Part shown: positions 43,923 through 53,056 of the stretch, piece after piece
Layout: every line of letters begins with the position of its first letter
Position numbering within the stretch: the first letter of the stretch is position 1
Assembly: GCF_001499655.1 (NCBI RefSeq)
Contig: NZ_LN879502.1
Coordinates: forward strand, 2,604,001-2,668,000
DNA: 64,000 nucleotides
Source: Candidatus Protochlamydia naegleriophila
GTDB lineage: Bacteria; Chlamydiota; Chlamydiia; Chlamydiales; Parachlamydiaceae
Reading direction: 5' to 3'
Position numbers and translations under genes: made by a program
The notes under the pieces: model-generated
What the model was told of the DNA's origin: nothing
Databases searched by the model: none
Seen by the model: the letters and a program-made list of their open reading frames with translations, nothing else

Positions 43923-44053
43923 GGTGTGCCGTTAAATTCACAATGCATGCATTCAACGACACACCCTTGCGAAGACAGCCACTAGAGACTTTTGCAAAAG
44001 GTTAAAATTAATTCCCAAAATGATATGAAAGGAAGAAACGATAGACAGGCTCT

Positions 44054-44857
44054 ATGCAAGAAACAAAAAGGCTTTTTTTTGGATTAGATTTATCCGCTCC
44101 TTGGCCCGCCCAGCTCCCACATGGAAGAGTTTTGAATGAGGAAGATCGCCACCTCACTCTTGCCTTCCTTGGAAATGCCTCCGTTTCTAAACTCATGGAA
44201 ATTCTCCCAAGCATGCCTTTACCTCCGTGCCGCATTGGTTTTGGCGGCTTGTTCGATCAGTGCTTGTTTCTGCCAAAAAGATGCCCGCATGTGGTTGCCT
44301 GGCACATTCAATGGCTAAAAGAGAGGCCTTCACTCTCCCTTTATCAGCAACAATTGGCAGAGTGGCTCAAAAACAATGACTTTTCGGTCTCTGAAAAAGA
44401 GTCTTTTCTTCCTCACGTCACTCTTTGCCGGGAACCGTTCCATATCAGCCACTGGAAAGAGGCGTTTTCACCCCTACCCCTCTATACGCGTAGCCTTCAT
44501 CTCTACGAAAGCCTTGGCCATTCACGCTATCGCTCATGCTGGCATCTTCCTTTTAAGCCTCCCTTCGAGGAAAAAGAACATACTGCCGACATCGCTTTTA
44601 CAATCCTAGGCCAAGACCTCGAACAGCTCTATCTGCATGCTTATCTCGCCATGGCTTTCAAATTTCCGCCTTTGCTTGACTATTTCAATTCTGAAAGCGT
44701 ACTCTCCAATTTAGATGACGTTGTCATTGAATTAAACCACGTCATAACCCGTGTCGATATGGATATTGGCTGTCCTTTCAAAGCCATTAGCTTTCACGGA
44801 GTAATTCAACAAGATGAAGAAGGCGATTTAAAATGGGAGATGATCGTCGATGTCTGA
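44054..44857 (+). CDS. RNA 2',3'-cyclic phosphodiesterase fused to archease
   Basis: Two RNA-end-processing modules are joined in 267 residues. Residues 1-168 are a 2H phosphoesterase (ThpR/LigT type), with catalytic HLT (33-35) and HVT (121-123) motifs plus RLFFGLDL at the start. Residues 171-267 are archease-like: EHTADIAF (metal Asp179), CPFKAISFHGV, and a C-terminal IVDV Asp. The archease part is about 40 residues shorter than usual, lacking most of the middle. The gene overlaps rtcB by eight bases. Archease helps RtcB guanylation and turnover; a phosphodiesterase would open 2',3'-cyclic ends. Confidence 0.85.
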   Translation: MQETKRLFFGLDLSAPWPAQLPHGRVLNEEDRHLTLAFLGNASVSKLMEILPSMPLPPCRIGFGGLFDQCLFLPKRCPHVVAWHIQWLKERPSLSLYQQQLAEWLKNNDFSVSEKESFLPHVTLCREPFHISHWKEAFSPLPLYTRSLHLYESLGHSRYRSCWHLPFKPPFEEKEHTADIAFTILGQDLEQLYLHAYLAMAFKFPPLLDYFNSESVLSNLDDVVIELNHVITRVDMDIGCPFKAISFHGVIQQDEEGDLKWEMIVDV

Positions 44858-46274
44858 TTTAGAGCGCATACAACCAGGTATCTACCTAATTCCTCAAACT
44901 GGCGGAATGAAGGTTCCAGGCCTCATCGTTGCCACTCCTGAGCTTTTAGAGGAAATGGACATCGACAAGCCTCTTGAACAGGTCCGCAACGTCGCACACC
45001 TACCAGGTATTGTTGGCTATAGCATCGCCATGCCCGACATCCATTGGGGATATGGCTTTCCAATCGGCGGTGTTGCCGCAACCGATGAAGAGACGGGAGT
45101 GATCAGCCCGGGAGGAGTCGGATATGACATTAATTGCGGTATTCGCTTAGCCATGGTCCCAGGTCTATTCAAAGATCTTTCAGAAACAACCAAAAGAGAC
45201 CTCATTAAAACCATTTTCAAACTCGTTCCTTCCGGCGTTGGCCATGAGCACAAGGGAGCCGGACTCAGCGATACAGATTACCGCCGTCTGATTGAAAAGG
45301 GAGCTCAATGGTCTATCGAGCAAGGTTTTGGATTTGAAGCGGATATCGATCATATGGAGAGTCACGGCTATATTAAAGGTGGAAGTTTAGACGCTGTCTC
45401 TTCGCATGCCAAAGAAAGAGGGCAAAAGCAGCTCGGCTCCATTGGTTCTGGCAATCACTTCGTTGAAATTGGAGAGGTCAGCCATATCTATCTGCCTGCA
45501 ATTGCAGAAGCCTGGGGCATCGCAAAAGGGCAAACCTACATCCTCATTCATTCAGGATCGAGAGGGTTCGGCCATCAGATCTGTCAAGATACCTTGAATG
45601 CGTTCATCAAGCAAGGCTATGCCGAAAACTTGCCAGACAGGCAACTCGTCGCAGCTCCAATCAAAAGCCAGGCTGGGGAAGGCTATTTTAGAGCCATGGC
45701 AGCGGCAGCCAATTTTGCCTTTAACAACAGACAGCAAATTCTACACTGGATTCGCCAAAGCTTTAAGCAAATTTGCAATATCGCTCCTGAAGAAATTCGG
45801 CTGATTTACGATGTCTGCCACAACATCGCCAAATTTGAAGAATATGAAATAAATGGTATCAAAAAAAGGCTCTGCGTACACCGTAAAGGAGCTACACGAG
45901 CCTTTGGTCCAGAAGCCAAAGAACTCTCCCCTTTATTCAGACAGACAGGGCAGCCTGTTTTGGTTCCAGGCGACATGGGACGAGCCAGCCACGTCATGGT
46001 CGGTCTAGGCAACATCCTAACCTGGTGCAGTGCTTGCCATGGTGCAGGGAGAGCGCGGAGCCGCATTCAATCCCTCAAGTCTTGGCAAGGGCGCGATCCC
46101 ATCGAACATATGCGTCAGCAAGGCATACGCGTCATGGCCTCTTCGCACCGAACCATTGCCGAAGAAATGCCTGATGCCTACAAGGACGTCGATGCTGTTG
46201 TCGCAGCTGTGCAGGAAGCTAAACTTGCCAACATGGTAGCCAAGCTTTCTCCCCATCTCGTCATCAAAGGCTAG
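44850..46274 (+). CDS. rtcB: RNA-splicing ligase RtcB
   Basis: RtcB joins 3'-phosphate or 2',3'-cyclic-phosphate RNA ends to 5'-OH ends using GTP and Mn2+. The 474-residue product is full length. Metal and active-site motifs are present: GGVGYDINCGIR (Asp and Cys), GSIGSGNHFVE (His), LIHSGSRGFGH (His), VHRKGATRAFG, and SACHGAGRARS with the histidine that is guanylylated. It lies directly after, and overlaps, the CPDase-archease fusion. Substrates could be broken tRNA or rRNA after toxin or host stress. Confidence 0.97.
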   Translation: MSDLERIQPGIYLIPQTGGMKVPGLIVATPELLEEMDIDKPLEQVRNVAHLPGIVGYSIAMPDIHWGYGFPIGGVAATDEETGVISPGGVGYDINCGIRLAMVPGLFKDLSETTKRDLIKTIFKLVPSGVGHEHKGAGLSDTDYRRLIEKGAQWSIEQGFGFEADIDHMESHGYIKGGSLDAVSSHAKERGQKQLGSIGSGNHFVEIGEVSHIYLPAIAEAWGIAKGQTYILIHSGSRGFGHQICQDTLNAFIKQGYAENLPDRQLVAAPIKSQAGEGYFRAMAAAANFAFNNRQQILHWIRQSFKQICNIAPEEIRLIYDVCHNIAKFEEYEINGIKKRLCVHRKGATRAFGPEAKELSPLFRQTGQPVLVPGDMGRASHVMVGLGNILTWCSACHGAGRARSRIQSLKSWQGRDPIEHMRQQGIRVMASSHRTIAEEMPDAYKDVDAVVAAVQEAKLANMVAKLSPHLVIKG

Positions 46275-46437
46275 TCTTTTGTTCGATGGCTCACCGACCC
46301 ACAAGAGACGAGTGTTCGCATGAAAGCCAGGTAATGGCTGATTCCTTTCTTCCACATCAAAGCAAAAAATATTTCAATTATAGTTTCTTATTTTTACACT
46401 TTGCCATTTATCCAAAATCGATACAGAAGGAGTCGTC

Positions 46438-47176
46438 ATGTACCGCGTCTTATTTGATCAGCTAAAAAAAACTCAAACCTTTAGCCTTTCTAATCGTCTT
46501 AAGCCTATTCTCTACACCCTTTCAACTAAAGGCACAATCTCACTGTTATCAATCCTATGAAGAGGTCGATTGCTGTCAAGACAGTTGCAACTTCCAAAAT
46601 CCTGCCTTAATAGTTGGCGGAGCCGCCATCGTTGGAGGAGTCATCGGTGCTGTAATCAGCAATTCTAATCATCATCACCACTCTAGCGGAAGTCGTGGAC
46701 CTTCAGGCAGTTCAGGAGAACCTGGTCCAGCTGGACCAATCGGCCCTCCTGGCCCTGGCTTTACTAATGATCCCGGCCAATCTTTAACTTTCAATTTGTC
46801 CCTCGATATATTCGGTCTTCCCCAGATAATAGACGATGGACAGCATTTTTCAGGCTCCCTGCTCGCATTCGTCACTGGATCCGATGGAAACACGTTTGGA
46901 GGGTCTCCCATAGTTCTTACAGATGTTCCGCTCTATCACGAAGAATTCTTTGCCCCAATCGTTATCGAGAATCCAGTTTTCGGCCAGTATCAGGTAGGCG
47001 TTCAAATAATCGGTTATAATAGTAACTCCTTCGATGCAACCTTGCGAGGAGATGTTGACGTTTCAAGAGATGGCTCCCATGTATTTCTACAGGATATGCG
47101 CCTTAACACTCCTCCTTCCGGCCTAGAGTTACAAACGGTCTTGCTCTTTAGCTACGATCAACGAAATATTCCTTAA
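46438..47176 (+). pseudogene. Collagen-like surface protein, frameshifted in an A8 tract
   Basis: AAGGAG lies before the ATG at 46438. The frame runs MYRVLFDQLKK and then breaks at an eight-A run (46464-46471). With seven A the frame continues as LKPLAFLIVLSLFSTPF (signal peptide), a Cys-rich segment, LIVGGAAIVGGVIGAVI, a His-rich stretch, Gly-X-Y repeats (GSRGPSGSSGEPGPAGPIG) and a beta-rich end finishing NIP. The remainder closely matches the intact gene at 47455, so 245 residues would be restored. This could be decay, phase variation, transcript slippage or a sequence error. Confidence 0.75.
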
Positions 47177-47179
47177 TGC

Positions 47180-47219
47180 AATAATGCCTATCGAGCGCCC
47201 GCACTCGATAGGCATTATT
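47180..47219 (+). terminator. Terminator after the frameshifted collagen-like gene
   Basis: AATAATGCCTATCGAG (47180-47195) is complementary to CTCGATAGGCATTATT (47204-47219), a 16-bp stem with an 8-base loop. The arm and following TGTTCAGAC resemble the repeats at 48202 and 49043. Confidence 0.7.
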
Positions 47220-47445
47220 GTTCAGACAAGTCTACTGAAGAACCTTCTCCAATCGAAATGCTGGAAAGTATCCACACTGTTCTTCGATTTCAAAACAATC
47301 GAACGCATCATGCAAATCATGTCCAGCAAGGACTTTACCTCCGCCTCTCTTTCTAATTAGCCGTTAAAAAGCACGCCTACACGGCAAAAACTGTTTATTT
47401 TTATTAAAGTATTTTTTTATAATTTAAAAAATTTGTCCCTATAAA

Positions 47446-48195
47446 TTGCCACTAAGGAGCGTGAACATGTACCGATTTGTTGTTACTCATTTGAGCAAGC
47501 TTAATCCTTTTGCCTTACTGCTCATCCTCAGCTTATTGAGCACCCCATTTCAATTGCCTGCGCAATGCTGTTATCAACCTGAAGAAGAGGCTGATTGCTG
47601 CGAAGACAACAGCAACTTTCAAAACCGAGCCTTAATCATTGGCGGAGCAGCCATAGCTGGAGGAGTCATCGGTGCTGTAATCGGCAATTCCAATCATCAC
47701 CACCCCAGCAGCGGAAGCCGGGGACCTTCAGGAAGCTCCGGTGAGCCAGGTCCTGTCGGTCCTGTTGGCCCTGTTGGCCCTGTTGGCCCAGGATTTGCTA
47801 ACGATCCAGGTCAAACCTTAACTTTCAATTTGTCTGTCGAAATATTGGGCGATGAACATATTTTCTCTGCTATTCTGACTCCATTCGTTACAGGACCCGA
47901 TGGAAGCACGGTGGAAGGGACGCCTGTCCTTCTTACAAATGTTATCATCACTGACTTAGAGGTGCCTTTTGCTCCAATCTCCATCGATAACCCAGTATTT
48001 GGGCAGTATCAGACAGGTATTCAAATTGCCGGCAACAATTTTGTTCCTTTACCAGCCACTTTGCGCGGAAATGTTATCGCTACAAGAGATGGTTCAACGA
48101 CAAATTTGGCAGAGATTTCCTTTGAAACGCCTACTTTTGTCCAACAGCTACAGGGGGCCATGCTCTTTAGCTACGGGCAAAACAATATTCCATAA
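47446..48195 (+). CDS. Collagen-like secreted surface protein
   Basis: The 249-residue frame opens at a TTG-type codon at 47446; the more likely start is the ATG at 47467 (MYRFVVTH), which matches its paralog. It has a signal peptide (ALLLILSLLSTPFQLPAQ), a Cys-rich patch (CCYQPEEEADCCED), a Gly/Ala-rich hydrophobic segment (LIIGGAAIAGGVIGAVIG), a His patch, then collagen-type triplets (GSRGPSGSSGEPGPVGPVGP). The last about 130 residues are beta-rich and end NIP. Collagen-like triplets can form surface trimers, as in BclA of Bacillus. An adhesin or coat role is inferred. Confidence 0.75.
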   Translation: MPLRSVNMYRFVVTHLSKLNPFALLLILSLLSTPFQLPAQCCYQPEEEADCCEDNSNFQNRALIIGGAAIAGGVIGAVIGNSNHHHPSSGSRGPSGSSGEPGPVGPVGPVGPVGPGFANDPGQTLTFNLSVEILGDEHIFSAILTPFVTGPDGSTVEGTPVLLTNVIITDLEVPFAPISIDNPVFGQYQTGIQIAGNNFVPLPATLRGNVIATRDGSTTNLAEISFETPTFVQQLQGAMLFSYGQNNIP

Positions 48196-48201
48196 TGAAA
48201 A

Positions 48202-48274
48202 AGGCCTATCGCATGCATTACATGCGATAGGCCTGACTGTTCAGACATGTTTTGCACTTTTTAACACCCAACAA
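48202..48274. repeat. Direct repeat copy A with long hairpin
   Basis: AGGCCTATCGCATG (48202-48215) and CATGCGATAGGCCT (48221-48234) form a 14-bp stem that also terminates the collagen-like gene. The hairpin plus the next 40 bases (CTGTTCAGAC then TTTGCAC and AACACCCA) align with 49043-49112 at roughly 85 percent by eye. The final part mimics the 3' end of rfbB. Confidence 0.75.
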
Positions 48275-48381
48275 ACAATCTAGAAAATGCTAAATTTTAT
48301 CTAATCTCTAAATAAAGAGTCGATTCAAAGGAGTTTTAGAAGAGCTATGTCAAAAATATGCAAGGGATTGCATTGCCTTTA

Positions 48382-48528
48382 TCATTCTTTAAGTCTAAAT
48401 TTACATTGCTCGATAACAAATAAAAGGTCGTTAAGCGATTCAATCTTCTTTTGCGTAGAGGCAAACTTTTTCCAAAGCTTTTCATTTATAGCATTAAATG
48501 ATTCTGCATTACCATTCGAATAGCTATT
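48382..48528 (-). pseudogene. Possible transposase C-terminal remnant
   Basis: The minus strand reads NSYSNGNAESFNAINEKLWK and continues FASTQKKIESLNDLLFVIEQ to a stop at 48382-48384. The SNG-x-E-x-x-N pattern is common near the catalytic Glu of DDE transposases. It has no start and its upstream end runs into the next small gene. The IS family was not determined. Confidence 0.35.
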
Positions 48529-48790
48529 GCAGTTTTGTAATTTTTAATTTAATTTGTTCTAATTTCTCTTCTAATTGTTTTATTTTTAATCGAATGGATC
48601 CGGAAACATATTCAATGTTTGCCTCAATCATACTCTTTCTTAATTCTGATTCTTCTTGATTATCAATCTTATCTAACTTGCTGATTTCATATTTCAATAA
48701 GCCTACTTGACTGTCAAAACTTGAGCATAAGGCATTATTTGTCCACCCTAATACTAAAAGACAAGTTAATAATAACATTATTCTTTTCAT
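48524..48790 (-). CDS. Small exported coiled-coil protein
   Basis: The 88-residue protein has a signal peptide (RIMLLLTCLLVLGWTNNALC) and then about 65 charged residues with heptad spacing of Leu/Ile (KLDKIDNQEES and IKQLEEKLEQIKLKITKL), so a periplasmic coiled coil is likely. A lipoprotein is unlikely because the Cys is not in a good lipobox (NALC). The family is unknown. AT-rich flanks suggest a recent or fast-evolving locus. Confidence 0.5.
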   Translation of the reverse strand: MKRIMLLLTCLLVLGWTNNALCSSFDSQVGLLKYEISKLDKIDNQEESELRKSMIEANIEYVSGSIRLKIKQLEEKLEQIKLKITKLQ

Positions 48791-49042
48791 TTAAAAAACC
48801 TTTATTTTTCAACGATTAAACAATTATTAACACAATAAATATTTAACGCAATATGAAAAAAATAATAAACAATTCACTGCTCAATAGTAAGCTTAATAAT
48901 CAAATCGCTATACTTTAGTGATTCACTCAGAATTGTTAATAGAAATTAAAAGAGAGAACTGGTAAGAGGGCTTGATGTGCAAGGCAAAGAATCCGGCCAG
49001 CTATGATATGCCTATCGACTATTTCATTGCCATAAGGGAGTC
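48791..49042. other. AT-rich spacer downstream of the repeat locus
   Basis: 48791-48950 is very AT-rich and probably holds the promoter of the small coiled-coil gene on the minus strand. From 48980 the sequence becomes more balanced and leads into repeat copy B. No gene is seen. Confidence 0.35.
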
Positions 49043-49112
49043 AGGCCTATCACATGCATTGCACGCGGATAGGCCTTACTGTTCAGACGTGCTTTGCGCT
49101 TTTAACGCCCAG
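49043..49112. repeat. Direct repeat copy B with hairpin, overlapping the rfbB end
   Basis: AGGCCTATC (49043-49051) pairs with GATAGGCCT (49068-49076). The following CTGTTCAGAC and TTTGCGC match copy A at 48202-48274. The right end covers the last codons of rfbB (stop at 49102-49104). CCATAA just before the hairpin also recalls the end of the collagen-like genes. Confidence 0.75.
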
Positions 49113-50160
49113 CATAATTGAGTTCCATCCATTGACGGTATGAACCCGTCTGGATATTCTTCACCCATTCTTGATTATCCATGTACCAGGTGATAGTCTT
49201 CTTAAGACCCTCTTCAAAACGATGTGCAGGGGACCATCCGAGTTCTTCCTTGATCTTAGAGCAGTCAATCGCATAACGCAAATCGTGCCCTGGACGATCT
49301 TTAACATACGTGATCAAGTTTTCAAGCTCTTTTTTATCGTTGCCTTGGATCTCTGCAATCAGGCGAATGATTTCATGGACGAGATCCACGTTGCGCCACT
49401 CAGCCTCACCGCCAATGTTATAGGTCTCACCTTTACGCCCCTGTTTTAGTAGTGTGTAAAGCGCTTTAGCATGATCTTCGACATAGAGCCAATCGCGCAC
49501 ATTAACTCCCTGCCCGTAAATGGGAAGAGGCTTGCGCTCTAAACAGTTGAGGATCATGACAGGGATTAATTTCTCCGGGAAGTGATAAGGCCCATAATTA
49601 TTGCTGCAATTGGAGACACATGTCGATAAGTGATACGTATGATGGTAAGCTCTTACAAGATGATCTGAAGAGGCTTTAGAGGCTGAATAGGGGGAGTTTG
49701 GCTGATAGGCAGTCTCTTCCGTAAAATAGCCTTCCGACCCAAGCGACCCATATACCTCATCGGTTGAAACGTGATGGAAATGAATATGGGGATTTTTACG
49801 TACAGCTTCCAATAACTGGAAGGTTCCTAAAATATTAGTTTCGACAAAGGCCTTGGGGCCCAAGATACTGCGATCCACATGGCTTTCGGCGGCAAAGTGG
49901 ATGATAGTATCAATAGCATGTTCTTGGCAGACATGTTCAAGAAGCGCCCCATTGCAAATATCGCCTTTTTCGAAAATATAGCGGCTGTCTTGCGAGACAG
50001 AAGCTAGATTTTCTAAATTTCCCGCATAGGTCAATGCATCAAAATTGACACATGTACCCTTAAAAGCCGTTTCAGGAGAAAGTAAATAGCGGATAAAAGC
50101 CGATCCAATAAAGCCGGCACCGCCAGTCACCAAAATATTTTGAACTTTTCTTTCTTGCAT
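49102..50160 (-). CDS. rfbB: dTDP-glucose 4,6-dehydratase
   Basis: RfbB/RmlB converts dTDP-glucose to dTDP-4-keto-6-deoxyglucose with bound NAD, step two of dTDP-L-rhamnose synthesis. The 352-residue length is normal. The Rossmann motif [17 protein letters not shown] lies at about 12-28, [11 protein letters not shown] near 86-96, the catalytic STDEVYG near 128-134 and the YSAS-K pair ([12 protein letters not shown]) near 155-166. It is the last gene of rfbACDB and starts two bases after rfbD ends. Confidence 0.96.
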   Translation of the reverse strand: MQERKVQNILVTGGAGFIGSAFIRYLLSPETAFKGTCVNFDALTYAGNLENLASVSQDSRYIFEKGDICNGALLEHVCQEHAIDTIIHFAAESHVDRSILGPKAFVETNILGTFQLLEAVRKNPHIHFHHVSTDEVYGSLGSEGYFTEETAYQPNSPYSASKASSDHLVRAYHHTYHLSTCVSNCSNNYGPYHFPEKLIPVMILNCLERKPLPIYGQGVNVRDWLYVEDHAKALYTLLKQGRKGETYNIGGEAEWRNVDLVHEIIRLIAEIQGNDKKELENLITYVKDRPGHDLRYAIDCSKIKEELGWSPAHRFEEGLKKTITWYMDNQEWVKNIQTGSYRQWMELNYAGR

Positions 50161-50162
50161 GC

Positions 50163-51047
50163 TTAGCCCGACTGTTGAGTTTCTTGATACTTTTTATAGC
50201 TCACTAAATAGTCAGCTAACGCCTCTTGCCATGGACGAGGTGTTCGACCCAATTGCGATTCAATTTTCTTTGTACTCAAAGTGGAATAGGCCGGCCTTTG
50301 AGCTGGAGTTGGATATTCATGCGAGGCGATTGGCTCCAAGTGGCAATCTTTGCGAATCAAGCGCATCTCTTGCCCTTGCCTGTAAATTTCTTTAGCAAAT
50401 TGATACCAACTTGTTTCAAAAGCATTGGCAAAATGGTAGATTCCCTCTTCATCTAGCAGATTTAAGGCAGCCTCGGCTAAATCCTGACAGTAAGTTGGCC
50501 TGCCAATCTGATCAGAAACAATGCGCAGCTGCTCTTTTTCATTCATGAGCCTCAACATTGTCTCAACAAAATTCTTCCCGGGCAATCCGAAGAGCCAAGA
50601 AGTACGGATAATGCAAGAGTATTCATGCTCATCGAGCAGCTTCATTTCTCCCGCTAACTTACTCATTCCATAAGCCCCCATCGGAGTGCAACTATGATCT
50701 TCAGTATAGGGGCTTCGTCCTTTGCCATCGAATACATAATCGGTCGAAAAGTGAATCACCCGTGCACCATGCCTGCGTCCCGCAATTCCTAAGTGGTGGG
50801 GCCCGACCGCATTGACTAAATACGCTTGCTTCATCTCTGCCTCAGCCTTGTCAACCTGAGTATAAGCTGCACAATTGATAATATGAGAGATCTTCTGAAC
50901 CCTCACAAAGTCTGACACTTGATCCAATTGGGTGATATCGATATCTCTATAGTCATTGCCGATAAAGGGGATCTGTCGATCGGTTAGCAGACGTTTAAAA
51001 TGCGAGCCCAACATACCAGAGGCTCCGCAAATCCAAATTTTTTTCAT
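50163..51047 (-). CDS. rfbD: dTDP-4-dehydrorhamnose reductase
   Basis: RfbD/RmlD carries out the final NAD(P)H reduction to dTDP-L-rhamnose. The 294-residue protein has a [10 protein letters not shown] nucleotide motif at about 8-17, [12 protein letters not shown] near 59-70, FSTDYVFDG near 98-106, and the catalytic Y-x3-K (YGMSKLAGE) near 126-134. Its start overlaps the rfbC stop by a base. Confidence 0.95.
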   Translation of the reverse strand: MKKIWICGASGMLGSHFKRLLTDRQIPFIGNDYRDIDITQLDQVSDFVRVQKISHIINCAAYTQVDKAEAEMKQAYLVNAVGPHHLGIAGRRHGARVIHFSTDYVFDGKGRSPYTEDHSCTPMGAYGMSKLAGEMKLLDEHEYSCIIRTSWLFGLPGKNFVETMLRLMNEKEQLRIVSDQIGRPTYCQDLAEAALNLLDEEGIYHFANAFETSWYQFAKEIYRQGQEMRLIRKDCHLEPIASHEYPTPAQRPAYSTLSTKKIESQLGRTPRPWQEALADYLVSYKKYQETQQSG

Positions 51048-51598
51048 TAGCTTACTCCTTGCAGCTGAAGCATGCTTTCATGAAACGAAAGAGCCTCAAG
51101 ATCTCTTTCAGAAACGATCGGTTGGTCGGTTGGCCATTGAATTTTAACCTGAGGATCATTCCAACGAAATCCTTTTTCATGTTGCGGATCATAAGGCGTA
51201 CTCACCTTATACATCACATGCGCCTCATCGCTTAAGACGCAAAAACCATGTGCAAAACCAACGGGAATAAAAAGTTGGTGGTGTTCCTGATCATCTAAAA
51301 TGACCCCTTCCCATTGCCCATATGTGAGAGAATCTGGCCGAATGTCGACCGCTACATCGTAGATCTTTCCAACAGCCACGCGAACAAGCTTCGCTTGACC
51401 CGGAATCGATTGAAAGTGCATTCCGCGAATGCATCCTTTTTGTGAAAAAGAATGATTATCCTGCAAGAAAGACTCTGGGATACCCATTTTCTGATAAAGA
51501 GGCTGCTTGAAACTTTCTAGAAAAAAACCGCGACTATCTTTAAATACCCTCGGTTTGACAAGCTTTAAGCCATTTAGACGTAAATCAATGATTTCCAT
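51047..51598 (-). CDS. rfbC: dTDP-4-dehydrorhamnose 3,5-epimerase
   Basis: RfbC/RmlC epimerises C3 and C5 of the keto sugar. The 183-residue cupin shows [14 protein letters not shown] near the start, [17 protein letters not shown] (about 47-63, catalytic His), [15 protein letters not shown], and [14 protein letters not shown]. It overlaps rfbA by 14 bases. Confidence 0.95.
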   Translation of the reverse strand: MEIIDLRLNGLKLVKPRVFKDSRGFFLESFKQPLYQKMGIPESFLQDNHSFSQKGCIRGMHFQSIPGQAKLVRVAVGKIYDVAVDIRPDSLTYGQWEGVILDDQEHHQLFIPVGFAHGFCVLSDEAHVMYKVSTPYDPQHEKGFRWNDPQVKIQWPTDQPIVSERDLEALSFHESMLQLQGVS

Positions 51599-52472
51599 GA
51601 TGAGGCCCTTTTTCTGCCAGTTCCATTAAATAGCGTCCATACAAACTCTTACCAAGCTTTTCGCCCAAGAGCTTGAGTTGATTCCTCGAAATAAAATTTT
51701 GATTATAAGCAATCTCTTCGAGAGCTGCAATGCAATGGCCTTGCCTTTCTTCAATAACCTGCACAAATTGGCTCGCTTGCATAAGGCTCTCATAAGTACC
51801 CGCATCTAGCCAGGTAAAGCCTCTTCCCATTACATGCACAGAAGCTTGGCCCCGATTTAAATATTCCTGATTGACATCCGTAATTTCTAACTCACCTCGA
51901 GCCGATGGCTTCAATCCATGCGCTATATCAACCACCTGATTGTCATAAAAATAAAGACCCGTTACGGCAATCGAAGACTTTGGTTTTTTAGGCTTTTCCT
52001 CTATCGATAAAATCTTACCCTGGGAATCAAATTCGACAACACCATACCTTTCTGGATCCTTCACGTCATAGCCAAATAAAGTGGCTCCCTCTTTTTTCTC
52101 ACGCGCACTTTTTAAAAGTTCACTCAAATGACTGCCATAAAAAATGTTATCTCCCAAAACCAGGCAAACAGACTCTTTACCGATGAACTCTTTTCCAATA
52201 ATAAACGCCTCTGCCAAACCATTCGGCTTTTCCTGCACAGCGTAACTAAAGCTCACTCCTAATTGCGATCCATCACCCAATAAACGCTTAAACAACGGCA
52301 TGTCTTCTGGAGTCGAAATAATCAGAATATCTTTAATATGCGCCAACATCAGCACAGATAAAGGATAATAGATCATTGGTTTATTGTAGACCGGCAACAG
52401 TTGCTTTGTTACCCCTAATGTTAATGGATGAAGGCGGGTTCCACTTCCTCCAGCCAAAATAATCCCTTTCAT
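51585..52472 (-). CDS. rfbA: Glucose-1-phosphate thymidylyltransferase
   Basis: RfbA/RmlA makes dTDP-glucose from glucose-1-phosphate and dTTP, the first committed step to dTDP-L-rhamnose. The 295-residue protein has [16 protein letters not shown] (about 3-18), [27 protein letters not shown] (metal-binding Asp, about 105-114) and [20 protein letters not shown]. It is first in the operon, with a consensus promoter about 40-70 bases upstream. Confidence 0.96.
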   Translation of the reverse strand: MKGIILAGGSGTRLHPLTLGVTKQLLPVYNKPMIYYPLSVLMLAHIKDILIISTPEDMPLFKRLLGDGSQLGVSFSYAVQEKPNGLAEAFIIGKEFIGKESVCLVLGDNIFYGSHLSELLKSAREKKEGATLFGYDVKDPERYGVVEFDSQGKILSIEEKPKKPKSSIAVTGLYFYDNQVVDIAHGLKPSARGELEITDVNQEYLNRGQASVHVMGRGFTWLDAGTYESLMQASQFVQVIEERQGHCIAALEEIAYNQNFISRNQLKLLGEKLGKSLYGRYLMELAEKGPHHGNH

Positions 52473-52509
52473 AATCCATCCCCTTTGAAGTGTATTTTTA
52501 GGAGTGGCA

Positions 52510-52538
52510 TATTAAAACGGAGCTTGGATTTTGTCAAT
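52510..52538 (-). promoter_or_regulatory. Consensus promoter of the rfbACDB operon
   Basis: On the minus strand TTGACA (52533-52538) and TAATAT (52510-52515) are separated by 17 bases, 38 bases before the rfbA ATG. This is close to the housekeeping sigma consensus. Confidence 0.78.
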
Positions 52539-53056
52539 CTGACAACCTCAAAATTCTTTTTAGCAAGCTTTAATTGCATAATTAAAAGATTACAAAACCA
52601 ATAAAAAACACTCTGTATTAACAATTAAATTCTACTATTTCTATTTTTATCAATAAGCATCCAAAAGATTAGCAAACTACTTTTTAATTAGATTTTTTTA
52701 ACGAGAGCTTTTAGGCTCTTAGCATTCTAAAAGAATTTGATTCACTTAAGAGAATGTTTACAAAATCCGAATTGGCTGTTTTGCTATAAAGACACCGATC
52801 AGATAAACACTCTAAATTTTTCTCATCATTTTATTTGTGTAAAAAAATTTTTTTAATTAGATTCGAATTTTACCTTTTATATTGAGGTTTTAATCCCTCC
52901 TAGGGGTATTTATGAAGCCACATCAATCAAAATAAAGCGCTATAATAGAATCGGAAGAGCACTACTCAAAGCCTCAGAAAGACAGCTCAAAATCGGTAAT
53001 TGAGGATGATTTAGGTAAGTTTTCTTTTCACTTTCACAATAAACAAGGGAGGCCAT
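52539..53056. other. AT-rich divergent spacer between rfbA and a collagen-like gene
   Basis: About 520 bases, strongly AT-rich with long A and T tracts, hold no gene. The right part (52930-53050) leads into the collagen-like gene, whose AGGGAGG ribosome site lies at about 53046-53052. Phased A-tracts could bend the DNA. Confidence 0.4.

Noticed and set aside
47222-47360. Two overlapping open frames between the first two collagen-like genes
   Set aside because: Both are short and lack starts and similarity; probably chance in a spacer.
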